The notes under the pieces are model-generated. The model saw only the letters and a list, made by a program, of their open reading frames with translations, did not search any database and was not told the DNA's origin. This document shows positions 31,122 through 39,399 of a DNA stretch of 64,000 nt, one piece after another. Positions within the stretch are counted from its first letter, which is position 1; every line of letters begins with the position of its first letter. Origin of the DNA: Oleiagrimonas soli (GTDB taxonomy: Bacteria > Pseudomonadota > Gammaproteobacteria > Xanthomonadales > Rhodanobacteraceae); contig NZ_KN196471.1 in the NCBI RefSeq assembly GCF_000761445.1, positions 124,001 through 188,000 of the forward strand. The letters run 5' to 3'. The position numbers and the translations under genes were made by a program.

Positions 31122-32174
31122 TCAACCCTTGTCCGCGTCGGTGTCCACTTCCTTGTGCCCGCCGAAGGCGTGGCGCATGGCGGACATCACTTTGTTGGCG
31201 AACAGGTCGTTGCCGCGCGAGGCGAAGCGGCCGAACAGCGCCGCGGTCAGCACCGGCGCGGGCACGCCCTGCTCGATCGCCGCCAGCGCGGTCCAACGGC
31301 CTTCGCCGGAGTCGGACACGCGGCCCTCGTAGTTTTCCAGCGTGGCGTCGCGGCGCATCTCGGCGGCGGTCAGGTCCAGCAGCCAGGAGCCGATTACGCT
31401 GCCGCGACGCCAGACTTCGGCGATCTCGCCCAGCGGCAGGTCGAAGCGGTAGCGTTCCGGATGTTCCAGCGGCGCGGTCTCGGCATCGACCGCGCGCTGG
31501 CTGTCGCCGATGTTGGCGTGGCGCAGGATGTTCATGCCCTCGGCGTAGGCCGCCATCAGGCCGTACTCGATGCCGTTGTGCACCATCTTCACGAAATGGC
31601 CGGCACCGCTCGGACCGCAATGCAGGTAGCCCTGTTCGGACGGCGAAGGCGCGCCCTCGCGGCCGTCCGTGCGCGGCGCGGCGTCCACGCCCGGCGCCAG
31701 CGCGGCGAACGCCGGCTCGAGATGCGCGTAGGCCGCGTCGGGCGCGCCGATCATCTGGCAGTAGCCGCGCTCGCTGCCCCACACGCCACCGCTGACGCCG
31801 ACGTCCACGTACATCACGCCGCGCTTCGCCAGCGCTTCCGAGCGGCGCAGGTCGTCGACGAAATGCGAGTTGCCGCCGTCGATCAGCATGTCGCCCTCGG
31901 CCAGCAGCGGCGTGACCTGATCGGCCACCTTGTCGACCACCGCCGCCGGCAGCATCAGCCACACGGCGCGCGGCGCGGACAACTGGCCGATCAGCGCTTC
32001 GATCGAGTCGGCGGCGGTGGCGCCGCTCTCGGCCGCCTTGGCGCGGGCGTCGGCGTCGAGATCGAAGACCACGCAGTCGATGCCGGCCTTCTGCATGCGT
32101 CGCACCATGTTCAGCCCCATCCGGCCGAGGCCGATGAAACCCAGTTGCAGGCTGGTCTTGCCGCCTTCGCTCAT
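31122..32174 (-). CDS. gnd: 6-phosphogluconate dehydrogenase (decarboxylating), short YqeC-type
   Basis: A 350-residue enzyme, shorter than the 468-residue classical Gnd. This matches the short GndA/YqeC class, which often prefers NAD. The N-terminal GFIGLGRMGLNM loop, the DGGNSHF segment and the catalytic GAGHFVKMVHNGIEYG region are intact. It decarboxylates 6-phosphogluconate to ribulose 5-phosphate. The ATG at 32174 is supported by GGAGA eight bases upstream. It is the promoter-proximal gene of the gnd-zwf pair and diverges from modA. Confidence 0.94.
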   Translation of the reverse strand: MSEGGKTSLQLGFIGLGRMGLNMVRRMQKAGIDCVVFDLDADARAKAAESGATAADSIEALIGQLSAPRAVWLMLPAAVVDKVADQVTPLLAEGDMLIDGGNSHFVDDLRRSEALAKRGVMYVDVGVSGGVWGSERGYCQMIGAPDAAYAHLEPAFAALAPGVDAAPRTDGREGAPSPSEQGYLHCGPSGAGHFVKMVHNGIEYGLMAAYAEGMNILRHANIGDSQRAVDAETAPLEHPERYRFDLPLGEIAEVWRRGSVIGSWLLDLTAAEMRRDATLENYEGRVSDSGEGRWTALAAIEQGVPAPVLTAALFGRFASRGNDLFANKVMSAMRHAFGGHKEVDTDADKG

Positions 32175-32334
32175 GATGCGTTCTCCGATGCTGCGGTGGA
32201 CGCCGCCGATGACGGCAGCGCGGTGCCTGCACACGCATTCGCGCGCAGACGCGATCCGCACATGGTAACGGCATCGGCTGGAACCGCGCTGCCCGCAACA
32301 CGCCAGCGCGCCACGTCAGCGGACGCGCCTCGTG

Positions 32335-32363
32335 TTGACAGCTTTCGGCGTTGGCGGTACTGA
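32335..32363 (+). promoter_or_regulatory. Candidate sigma70 promoter for the mod operon
   Basis: A perfect TTGACA (32335-32340) lies 17 bases from TACTGA (32358-32363), about 60 bases ahead of the modA start. The -10 box is weak. No ModE-type palindrome or molybdenum-cofactor riboswitch structure is evident in this short leader. Confidence 0.5.
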
Positions 32364-32427
32364 CTGGCGGGCGCGACGCCTCGTGACGGCGTCGCCGCCT
32401 TTGCTTTGCTTCACACAGGGAATGCCG

Positions 32428-33195
32428 ATGCGCGCGTGTGCTCGTCTGCTGCTGGCCGTGAGCCTCCTGCTGCCGCTCGGCGCCTGCGCCGCGCCCGGTC
32501 GCATGGTGATTGCCGCCGCCGCCAGTCTGCATGACGTGATGGGCCGCCTGGTGACGAGCTACCGCGCCGCGCACCCCGGCGCGCGCATTGACGTCGTCTA
32601 CGGCTCGTCCGGCATCCTGCTGACGCAGATCCGCCAGGGCGCGCCGTTCGATCTGTTCTTCTCCGCCGACAGCGGCTACCCGCAACAACTGGCCGACGCC
32701 AGCGGCAGCGACGGCCCGCCGGCGGTCTACGCGCTGGGCCGGCTGGTGCTGTGGAGCCGCGATCTCGACCTGGCGCACGTGCGCCTGGCCGACCTCGTCC
32801 AGCCTCGCTTCGGCCGCATCGCCATCGCCAATCCGCAGCACGCGCCGTACGGCCTGCGCGCCGAACAGGCCCTGCGCGCCGCCGGCGTGTGGTCCGCGCT
32901 GCAGCCACGCCTGGTGCAGGGCGAGAACATCGCCCAGGCCGCGCAGTTCGCGCGCAGCGGCAATGCCCGCGTCGGCCTGCTCGCCGCGTCGCTGACGCAG
33001 AGCCCGGCGATGCGGCACGGCCATGTCGCCGCGGTGCCGGACGCGATGTACCGCCCGCTGCGCCAGAGTTTCGTAGTGACCCGGCACGGCGCCGACAACG
33101 CGCTGGCGCACGACTTCGCCCACTACGCGCGCAGCGCGCCGGCACGGGCGCTGTTCGCGCGGTACGGCTTCGGCCTGCCGGCCAAAGCGCACTAA
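32428..33195 (+). CDS. modA: Molybdate ABC transporter substrate-binding protein
   Basis: A 255-residue exported protein. The N-terminal hydrophobic segment ends LGAC, which would serve as a lipobox. The mature protein begins MVIAAAASLHDVMG, the classic ModA start, with the substrate-site stretch VYGSSGIL further in. It captures molybdate/tungstate in the periplasm. The ATG at 32428 has AGGG seven bases upstream and is preferred over 32422. It heads modABC, with 6 bases to modB. Confidence 0.95.
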   Translation: MRACARLLLAVSLLLPLGACAAPGRMVIAAAASLHDVMGRLVTSYRAAHPGARIDVVYGSSGILLTQIRQGAPFDLFFSADSGYPQQLADASGSDGPPAVYALGRLVLWSRDLDLAHVRLADLVQPRFGRIAIANPQHAPYGLRAEQALRAAGVWSALQPRLVQGENIAQAAQFARSGNARVGLLAASLTQSPAMRHGHVAAVPDAMYRPLRQSFVVTRHGADNALAHDFAHYARSAPARALFARYGFGLPAKAH

Positions 33196-33201
33196 ACCGC
33201 G

Positions 33202-33885
33202 ATGCCGTGGCTGTCCGACCAGGATCTCGAAGCCCTCGCGCTGACCTTGCGTCTGGCGGCGACCGTCACGCTGCTGCTCCTCGCGCTCGGCCTGCCTCTG
33301 GCCTGGTGGCTGACCCACACGCGCTCGCGCTGGCGCAAGCCGGTCGCGGCGCTGGTGGCGCTGCCGATCGTGCTGCCGCCGACCGTACTGGGTTTCTATC
33401 TGCTGCTGTGGCTGGGGCCGCAGGGCGCGGTCGGCCGTGCGATGACGGCGCTTGGCCTGCAGACGCTGCCGTTCACCTTCGCCGGCCTGGTGGTCGCCTC
33501 GATGCTGTATTCGCTGCCGTTCGTGGTGCAACCGCTGCACGACGCCTTCGGCGCGATCGGCCGTCGCCCGCTGGAAGTTGCCGCCTGTCTTGGCGCGGGT
33601 CCGTTCGACCGCTTCGTGTCGGTGGCCCTGCCGTTGGCGCTGCCGGGCGTACTCACCGCCAGCGCGCTCGGCTTCGCGCACACCGTGGGCGAATTCGGCG
33701 TGGTGCTGATGATCGGCGGCAACATTCCCGGGCAGACGCGGGTGGCGTCGACGCAGATCTACGATTACGTGCAGAGCGGCAACTACGCGCACGCGCACCT
33801 GCTGTCGCTGAGCCTGCTGCTGATCGCGTTCCTGGCGCTGCTGGCGATATCCCTGCTGCGCACGCGGCGAAGCGCGCATGACTGA
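33202..33885 (+). CDS. modB: Molybdate ABC transporter permease
   Basis: A 227-residue permease with five membrane helices. The EAA-like loop (EVAACLGAGPFDRFVSVALPLALPG) contacts the ATPase, and LPIVLPPTVLGFYLLL is a typical ModB helix. It overlaps modC by 8 bases, consistent with tight coupling in one transporter. Confidence 0.96.
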   Translation: MPWLSDQDLEALALTLRLAATVTLLLLALGLPLAWWLTHTRSRWRKPVAALVALPIVLPPTVLGFYLLLWLGPQGAVGRAMTALGLQTLPFTFAGLVVASMLYSLPFVVQPLHDAFGAIGRRPLEVAACLGAGPFDRFVSVALPLALPGVLTASALGFAHTVGEFGVVLMIGGNIPGQTRVASTQIYDYVQSGNYAHAHLLSLSLLLIAFLALLAISLLRTRRSAHD

Positions 33886-34966
33886 CGCGAGCGGCCTCGA
33901 CGCCCAACTGCGCTGGTCGCGCGACGGCTTCGACCTCGACGTCGCGCTGCAACTGCCGCCGCGCGGCGTCAGCGTGCTGTTCGGCGCGTCCGGCTCGGGC
34001 AAGACCAGCTGTCTGCGCGCGCTGGCCGGACTGGAGCCGGCCTGCACCGGACGCGTGCGCTTCGGCGACGCGCTGTGGCAGGACAGCGCGCTCCGCGTGT
34101 TCGTGCCGCCGCACAAGCGCCGCCTCGGCTACGTGGTCCAGGACGCCGGCCTGTTCGCGCATCGCAGCGTCGCCGGCAACCTCGACTACGGCTTCCGCCG
34201 CGCGGGACGGCCCGCGCACCTCGACCGCGATGCGCTGATCGACGCGTTCGGCGTGCGCGACCTGCTGCCGCGCCGCGTCCACGCGCTGTCCGGCGGCCAG
34301 CGCCAGCGCGTGGCCATCGTGCGCGCGCTGTTCGCCGATCCGGCGCTGCTGCTGTTCGACGAGCCGCTGTCGGCGCTCGACGCCGGGGCGCGCGACACGC
34401 TGCTGGGGCATCTCGAAACCCTGCACGCCACGCTGGCGACGCCGATGGTCTACGTCACCCACGCCATCGACGAGGTCACGCGCCTGGCCGATCACCTGGT
34501 GCTGCTGGACGCCGGCCGCGCGGTCGCACAGGGCTCGCTGCAGGCGACGCTGGCGCGGCTGGACCTGCCGCCGTCGCTGGTCGAGGCGATGGGCGCGGTG
34601 ATCGAGGGCGAAGTCGTGCGCCATCATGCGGACGAGCATCTGGCCGAAGTGACCTTCGATGGCGGCACCCTGCTGCTGCCGCGCCGCCGCGCCGCCGTCG
34701 GGCAGACGGTGCGCTGCCGCATCGGCGCGCGCGACGTGGTGCTCTCGCTGACGCCGCCGTCGGACAGCAGCGCGCTCAACCATCTGCGCTGCCGCATCAC
34801 GGCCGTGGGCGACGCCGACCATCCCTCGCAATGCCTGGTGCAGTTGCGTGCGGGAAACCAGCTGCTGCTGGCGCGCATCACGCGACGCTCCCTGCACGCG
34901 CTGGCCCTGCAGCCGGATCGCGAAGTCTGGGCGCAAGTCAAGGCCGTCGCGCTGGGCGGACAGTGA
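33878..34966 (+). CDS. modC: Molybdate ABC transporter ATPase
   Basis: A 362-residue ATPase. The Walker A GASGSGKTS lies at residues 36-44. The signature LSGGQRQRVAI and the Walker B LLLFDEPLSALD follow, and a C-terminal TOBE/mop-like regulatory domain spans about residues 290-362. It powers molybdate import. It is followed after 64 bases by moaD, so the transport and cofactor-assembly genes are likely expressed together. Confidence 0.96.
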   Translation: MTDASGLDAQLRWSRDGFDLDVALQLPPRGVSVLFGASGSGKTSCLRALAGLEPACTGRVRFGDALWQDSALRVFVPPHKRRLGYVVQDAGLFAHRSVAGNLDYGFRRAGRPAHLDRDALIDAFGVRDLLPRRVHALSGGQRQRVAIVRALFADPALLLFDEPLSALDAGARDTLLGHLETLHATLATPMVYVTHAIDEVTRLADHLVLLDAGRAVAQGSLQATLARLDLPPSLVEAMGAVIEGEVVRHHADEHLAEVTFDGGTLLLPRRRAAVGQTVRCRIGARDVVLSLTPPSDSSALNHLRCRITAVGDADHPSQCLVQLRAGNQLLLARITRRSLHALALQPDREVWAQVKAVALGGQ

Positions 34967-35030
34967 GGCACCGCCTTGCTCCCGCAGCCCATGCGAGAGG
35001 TATGCTTGCAGGCCTGATGGAGGCCCCGCG

Positions 35031-35273
35031 ATGACCACCCTGCATCTGCAGTATTACGCCCAACTGCGCGAACAGGCCGGCGTCGGCGCCGAACGCGTGA
35101 CCACCGAGGCCGCCTCGCTCGGCGAGCTGTATCGCGAACTCGCGCAGCGGCACGCCTTTTCGCTGCCGGCCGATGCGCTCAAGGTCGCGGTCAACGCGCA
35201 GTTCAGCGACTGGGACCGTCCGCTCGAAGACGGCGACACCGTCGTGTTCATTCCTCCGGTGGCCGGCGGATGA
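35031..35273 (+). CDS. moaD: Molybdopterin synthase small subunit (sulfur carrier)
   Basis: An 80-residue ubiquitin-fold protein ending VAGG; the terminal glycine is adenylated and thiocarboxylated to supply sulfur to molybdopterin. The segment LRVA-like KVAVNAQFSDWDRPLEDGDTVVFIPPVAGG is typical of the family. Its stop overlaps the ATG of the MoaE-MoeB-rhodanese gene, so the carrier and both of its activating and using enzymes are made from one message. Confidence 0.95.
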   Translation: MTTLHLQYYAQLREQAGVGAERVTTEAASLGELYRELAQRHAFSLPADALKVAVNAQFSDWDRPLEDGDTVVFIPPVAGG

Positions 35274-36793
35274 AACGCTTTGCCATCGCCGCCGACGTCA
35301 TCGACACCGACGCCCTGCGCGCCGAACTGCAGGACGGCGGCAACGGCGGCTTCTGCGTGTTCGAGGGCTGGGTCCGCAACCGCAACGAGGGCCGCGCCGT
35401 CGACGGCCTGGAATACGAGGCCTACGCCGAACTGGCGCAAAGCGAAGGCGAACGCATCCTGGCCGAAGCCGGCGCGCTGCACGGCGTCGACGACCTATGC
35501 TGCGTGCACCGCACCGGGCATCTGAAGGTCGGCGAGCTGGCGGTGTGGATCGGCGCCGCATCCGCGCATCGCGACGAAGCCTTTCGCGCCTGCCGCTATG
35601 TGATCGACGCCCTCAAGCACCGGCTGCCGGTGTGGAAGAAGGAACACTATCTGGAAGGCGACACCGCCTGGGTCGCCTGCCATCACGCGCACGGCGAGCA
35701 CAGCCGCACGTTCGCGCCGGACTACACGCGCCAGACGCGCCTGCGCGAAGTCGGCACGGAAGGTCAGGCCCGACTCGCCGCCGCGCGCGTGCTGGTGCTC
35801 GGCGCGGGCGGCCTCGGCAGTCCGGCGCTCACGTATCTGGCCGGAGCCGGCGTGGGTACCCTCGGCATCGTCGACGGCGACCGCCTCGAAGCCAGCAACC
35901 TGCACCGACAGACGCTGTACGACGCGCGCGACGTCGGCCTGCCCAAGGCCACGCTGGCCGCGCGCAGGCTGGCCGCGCTGAATCCGTCGGTGACGCTGCG
36001 CACCTGGACCGAGCCGCTGCACGCCGGCAACGCGGCCGACGTCTTCGCCGACTTCGACCTGGTGCTCGAATGCACCGACGACATGCGCAACCGCTACCTC
36101 AGCAACGATGCGGCCGTGGTCGCCGGCATTCCGCTGATCCTGGCCAGCGTCTACCAGTACGAAGGGCAGCTGCAGGTCGTGGAGGCCGGCGGCACGCCCT
36201 GCCTGCGTTGCCTGTGGCCGCGGGAACCGGCCGCGGACGCCATCGGCAGCTGCGCCGCGAACGGCGTACTCGGCCCGACGCCCGGCGTGCTGGGCGCGAT
36301 GCAGGCGATGGAAGCGCTGAAAATCCTGCTCGACCTGCCGCGACCGCGCGAACCGGCGCTGCTGCTGGTCGATCTGCTGCAACACGACCTGCGCCGCCTG
36401 CCGATCGATCCCGCCACCGGCTGCGCCGAACACGGCGGTTGCGCGGCCGTCGCCCGGAAGGCACTCGCCGAGGCACAGCGCATCGGCGACGTGGACCGAC
36501 GCTTCACGCGGCTGGACGAAGCCGCGGCCGCCGGCTACCGATTGGTCGATGTGCGCGACGCGGAGGAGATCGCGACCCACCCGGCGGACTGCGCGACGCT
36601 GCACATCCCGGCCGCGCAGATCGCCGAGCGCGCCGCCGCACTCGGCGAAGATCGCTGCCTGCTGTTCTGCGCCACCGGCCGACGCAGCCGCGACGCGGCT
36701 GAACGCCTGCGCCGGCAGGGCCGCGGTGAAACCTATTCGCTGCTCGGCGGACTGGCCGCACTCGACACCGAGCGCGCGCGCACCCATTCCTGA
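35270..36793 (+). CDS. MoaE-MoeB-rhodanese three-domain fusion
   Basis: A 507-residue fusion. Residues 1 to about 145 are MoaE (molybdopterin synthase large subunit), with the active-site VWKKEHY at 121-127. Residues about 155-400 are a MoeB/ThiF-type adenylyltransferase: nucleotide loop GAGGLGS at 178-184, LxxSNLHRQ-type ASNLHRQ at 208-214, zinc cysteines C311/C314 and C385/C391. Residues about 410-507 are a rhodanese domain with the candidate persulfide Cys467 in LLFCATGRRS. Together they would adenylate MoaD, transfer sulfur to it and use it to make molybdopterin. It overlaps moaD by 4 bases. Known MoeB-rhodanese proteins lack MoaE. Confidence 0.92.
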   Translation: MKRFAIAADVIDTDALRAELQDGGNGGFCVFEGWVRNRNEGRAVDGLEYEAYAELAQSEGERILAEAGALHGVDDLCCVHRTGHLKVGELAVWIGAASAHRDEAFRACRYVIDALKHRLPVWKKEHYLEGDTAWVACHHAHGEHSRTFAPDYTRQTRLREVGTEGQARLAAARVLVLGAGGLGSPALTYLAGAGVGTLGIVDGDRLEASNLHRQTLYDARDVGLPKATLAARRLAALNPSVTLRTWTEPLHAGNAADVFADFDLVLECTDDMRNRYLSNDAAVVAGIPLILASVYQYEGQLQVVEAGGTPCLRCLWPREPAADAIGSCAANGVLGPTPGVLGAMQAMEALKILLDLPRPREPALLLVDLLQHDLRRLPIDPATGCAEHGGCAAVARKALAEAQRIGDVDRRFTRLDEAAAAGYRLVDVRDAEEIATHPADCATLHIPAAQIAERAAALGEDRCLLFCATGRRSRDAAERLRRQGRGETYSLLGGLAALDTERARTHS

Positions 36794-36957
36794 ATCGGCG
36801 GCGGTGCCGCCTCAGTGCGCCGCGTCCCGCGGCGTCGCGGTATACAGGCTGGAACCGGCAGCATCGCCTACGTCCCGTGGCTGCCGCTGCCATCGAAGCT
36901 TGATCTCAACCGCAACCGCTTGCGCAGGGCGCCAAGACCCCACGAAATCCTCGGGCA

Positions 36958-36983
36958 ACAAAAAACCGCGCCGGAGCGCGGTT
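36958..36983 (-). terminator. Intrinsic terminator of the tRNA-Met transcript
   Basis: On the minus strand an 8-bp stem (AACCGCGC / GCGCGGTT) has a four-base loop and is followed by a run of six T. It lies 36 bases beyond the 3' end of the tRNA. Confidence 0.88.
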
Positions 36984-37019
36984 CTTTCGACCATTCCGGA
37001 ACATCCGGGTTGGCCGCAT

Positions 37020-37096
37020 TGGTGGCTAGGGGCGGAATCGAACCGCCGACCTCAGCATTATGAGTGCCGCGCTCTAACCGTCTGAGCTACCTAGCC
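37020..37096 (-). tRNA. tRNA-Met (CAT), elongator
   Basis: A 77-nt tRNA read on the minus strand. The acceptor stem is GGCTAGG/CCTAGCC, the D-arm AGCTCAGACGGTTAGAGC, the anticodon loop CTCATAA (anticodon CAT) and the T-loop GGTTCGATTCC; the CCA end is encoded. The pattern matches elongator Met tRNA rather than initiator (no C1-A72 mismatch) or the Ile-decoding CAT tRNA. Confidence 0.97.
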
Positions 37097-37294
37097 ATAG
37101 GCGGGGCCTGAATGCATCGCCGCAGGGCGCGGCGCACAGGCAAGGCGCGGAAGTTTAGTCGCGTGAGGCCCAGCATTCAAGGGTGTCTTGCCGGTTCTTC
37201 GCTCACTGTGGTTGAATCGGAAGCAAGCGTCATGCCGCAACCATCCACTGTTTGCGATGGCTCGGCGCAGGCGCAAGCGGTTGAGGAGACCGGC

Positions 37295-37837
37295 ATGATC
37301 GACGCCGATGGATATCGCCCGAACGTGGGCATCGTGCTGCTGAACGGCGACGGCCGCCTGTTCTGGGCACGTCGCGTGCGGCGCGATGGCTGGCAGTTTC
37401 CGCAGGGCGGCATGCGCAGCGACGAGACGCCGCTGGAAGCCATGTACCGCGAGCTCGAAGAGGAGACCGGCCTGGCCGCCGAGCACGTCGAAGTGCTGGC
37501 CACCACGCCCGGCTGGCTGCGTTATCGCCTGCCCAACCGCTACGTGCGTCGTCATCAGCAGCCGCAATGCATCGGCCAGAAGCAGGTCTGGTTCCTGCTG
37601 CGCTTCACCGGCCACGAGCAGCATCTGCGCCTGGACGCCAGCGAGACGCCGGAGTTCGATTCCTGGCGCTGGGTCGACTTCTGGTACCCCGCCGAGCACG
37701 TGGTGTCGTTCAAGCGCCGTGTCTACGAGCGCGCCCTGCGCCAGTTCGCGCCGCTGGTCGAACGCGCCTGCCGCATCCGCATCGAGCATCCGCAACGCCG
37801 CCGCGACAGCGGCTCGGCCGACATCGCCGCCGCCTGA
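37295..37837 (+). CDS. rppH: RNA pyrophosphohydrolase
   Basis: A 180-residue Nudix enzyme. [15 protein letters not shown] is the normal RppH start, and the Nudix box [22 protein letters not shown] runs from 38 to about 59. It removes pyrophosphate from the 5' end of mRNAs to trigger decay. GAGGAGAC immediately precedes the ATG at 37295. It is monocistronic, on the strand opposite to the tRNA. Confidence 0.97.
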   Translation: MIDADGYRPNVGIVLLNGDGRLFWARRVRRDGWQFPQGGMRSDETPLEAMYRELEEETGLAAEHVEVLATTPGWLRYRLPNRYVRRHQQPQCIGQKQVWFLLRFTGHEQHLRLDASETPEFDSWRWVDFWYPAEHVVSFKRRVYERALRQFAPLVERACRIRIEHPQRRRDSGSADIAAA

Positions 37838-37921
37838 GCTGACGGACCTCGGTTCGCCTCTCGCGCCCTCGTCAGCGACGGCCGCCTGGCGGGGCGCGGT
37901 CAGCCTGCGTTTAAGTGTTTA

Positions 37922-37950
37922 TTGACAATCATTCCCATTTGCGTTTGAAT
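37922..37950 (+). promoter_or_regulatory. Promoter with overlapping Fur box, upstream of bfd
   Basis: A -35 TTGACA (37922-37927) and a -10-like TTGAAT (37945-37950) are 17 bases apart. TGACAAT-C-ATTCCCA (37923-37937) matches 11-12 of 14 positions of the Fur 7-1-7 inverted repeat TGATAAT-n-ATTATCA. Iron-loaded Fur bound here would block RNA polymerase, so bfd should be induced by iron limitation. Confidence 0.75.
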
Positions 37951-37970
37951 TTCCACTGGAGGTTCAAGCC

Positions 37971-38174
37971 ATGTATGTCTGCATCTGCAACGCGGTCACC
38001 CAATCCGATATCCGTCGCCACGCGGAGAACGGCGTGCGTGACTTTGCCGAACTGCAGTCGCGCACCAACTGCTCGACCTGCTGCGGCTGCTGCGAGGCCG
38101 AGGCCCGCCACACCCTGAACCAGGCCGTGCACGCCGCGCAGACCACGCATCTGCCGCTGACCGTTGCCGCCTGA
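37971..38174 (+). CDS. bfd: Bacterioferritin-associated ferredoxin
   Basis: A 67-residue [2Fe-2S] protein. The cysteines C4 and C6 (MYVCIC) and C38 and C41 in the SNCxTCCGCC-type cluster match the Bfd pattern. It reduces the heme of bacterioferritin to release stored iron. A Fur box overlaps its promoter and GGAGG lies ahead of the start. It is followed by bfr after about 118 bases. Confidence 0.96.
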   Translation: MYVCICNAVTQSDIRRHAENGVRDFAELQSRTNCSTCCGCCEAEARHTLNQAVHAAQTTHLPLTVAA

Positions 38175-38292
38175 GCGGTCGCATATCATCCCTATTCGCA
38201 TTTCTGCATCGCCTGCCTCCGCAGCGCTATAGTCGTGCGTCGTACCCAAGCGCGCCACGTGAGCGCGCGTCAAGCACGCGAAGGAGAACGGC

Positions 38293-38763
38293 ATGAAAGG
38301 CGACGCCAAGATCATCGGACACCTGAACAAGGCGCTGCAGAACGAGCTGACCGCCATCAACCAGTACTTCCTGCATGCCCGCATGTACAAGAACTGGGGG
38401 TACAAGGAGCTGGCCGACCACGAGTACGAGGAATCGATCGACGAGATGAAGCATGCCGACATGCTCATCGAGCGCATCCTGTTCCTTGAGGGTCTGCCCA
38501 ACCTGCAGCAGCTGGGCAAGCTGCTGATCGGCGAATCGCCGAAGGAAGCGCTGGCCTGCGACCTGAAACTGGAGATGGCTGCGGTGCCCGACCTGAAGGC
38601 CGCCATCGTCGACTGCGAGAAGCTCGGCGACTACGTCAGCCGCGAACTGTTCGAGAAGATCCTCGAATCCGAGGAAGAGCACATCGACTGGCTGGAAACC
38701 CAGCTCGAGCTGATCGGCAAGCTGGGCGAGGTGCCGTACCTGCAGACCAAGATCGGCAGCTGA
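38293..38763 (+). CDS. bfr: Bacterioferritin
   Basis: A 156-residue iron-storage subunit. The ferroxidase residues Glu18, Glu51, His54, Glu94, Glu127 and His130 are all present, as is the heme-ligand Met52 (DEMKHAD). It assembles into a 24-mer that oxidises and stores iron. It may have its own promoter in the 118-base gap; AAGGAGA precedes the ATG. Pairing with bfd supports storage and release under iron control. Confidence 0.97.
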   Translation: MKGDAKIIGHLNKALQNELTAINQYFLHARMYKNWGYKELADHEYEESIDEMKHADMLIERILFLEGLPNLQQLGKLLIGESPKEALACDLKLEMAAVPDLKAAIVDCEKLGDYVSRELFEKILESEEEHIDWLETQLELIGKLGEVPYLQTKIGS

Positions 38764-38780
38764 TCGATCGGCAGCTGATC
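38751..38780. repeat. Exact 15-bp tandem duplication across the bfr stop codon
   Basis: GATCGGCAGCTGATC occurs twice back to back, the first copy containing the bfr TGA (38761-38763). The duplication adds a second in-register stop and leaves the protein unaffected. It is likely a recent slippage event. Confidence 0.9.
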
Positions 38781-38798
38781 GGTCCAACCCGCACACCC

Positions 38799-38832
38799 AA
38801 AAAAGCCGGCGCCCCGAAGGTGCCGGCTTTTT
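38799..38832. terminator. Bidirectional terminator between bfr and hemJ
   Basis: AAAAAGCCGGC(GCC) pairs with (GGT)GCCGGCTTTTT around CCGAA. It lies 35 bases after bfr and 28 bases after the hemJ stop, with T-runs on both strands, so it serves both convergent genes. Confidence 0.92.
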
Positions 38833-38860
38833 GCTTTCCTGCGCCCGTCGCCGCGACGGC

Positions 38861-39292
38861 TCAGCCCGGCTTGACCACCACCAGGATCACGATGGCGATC
38901 AGCAGCACGGCGGGAATCTCGTTGAAGATGCGCAGCGCGCGGCTGGACCAGTGCAGCGCATCGCGACGGGCGTCGCGCACCATCTTGATCAGCATGCCGT
39001 GATAGCCGATCAGCAGCAGCACCAGGCCCAGCTTGGCGTGGAACCACCAGCCGCTCATCAGGTACGCCGGGCTGTGCGCCAGCCACCAGGCCATCGTCGC
39101 CAGACCGAAACCGACCGCCAGCAGGCCGCCGATGTGGGTGATGCCCAGCAGACGCCGCTGCATCACCTTCAGCCGTTCGCGCACGGCCGGCTCCTCGGCC
39201 TCGACGAAATACACGAACAGACGCGGCAGATAGAACAGCCCGGCGAACCAGGTCACCACGAAGATGATGTGAAAGGCCTTCAACCAGAGCAC
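38861..39292 (-). CDS. hemJ: HemJ-type protoporphyrinogen oxidase / CopD-like membrane protein
   Basis: A 143-residue protein with four membrane helices. LWLKAFHIIFVVTWFAGLFYLPRLFVYF is the N-terminal signature of HemJ, with the heme-ligand His in KAFHII. A second invariant stretch is WWFHAKLGLVLLL. It oxidises protoporphyrinogen IX to protoporphyrin IX in heme synthesis. I use the GTG at 39292, since homologues begin at LWLKAF. An in-frame ATG at 39334 gives 157 residues and is the alternative. Confidence 0.85.
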   Translation of the reverse strand: MLWLKAFHIIFVVTWFAGLFYLPRLFVYFVEAEEPAVRERLKVMQRRLLGITHIGGLLAVGFGLATMAWWLAHSPAYLMSGWWFHAKLGLVLLLIGYHGMLIKMVRDARRDALHWSSRALRIFNEIPAVLLIAIVILVVVKPG

Positions 39293-39399
39293 GGCGCGTA
39301 TCCGCTGCGGAAAACAGTGTCGAAGTATACGCATCTGCGCCGCCCGCCTTGACGCTCGTTCCGGGCGATGGCTATATGGGTTCTTTCCCAGGGCTGACC

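Noticed and set aside
32175-32427. ModE operator or molybdenum-cofactor riboswitch upstream of modA
   Set aside because: No ModE-like palindrome and no extended paired structure could be recognised in this 250-base gap.
31066-34116. A 1016-codon open frame on the minus strand across gnd, modA and modB
   Set aside because: It overlaps gnd, modA and modB, which have intact family motifs; the composition is shadow-like (Arg/Gln/Ala rich).
37020-37096. tRNA-Ile2 (CAT) or initiator tRNA
   Set aside because: The acceptor stem is fully paired and the loops match elongator Met tRNA; neither initiator features nor Ile2-type identity elements are seen.
38175-38292. Second Fur box ahead of bfr
   Set aside because: Some AT-rich sequence (TATCATCCCTATTCGCAT) is present but the match to the 7-1-7 repeat is poor.
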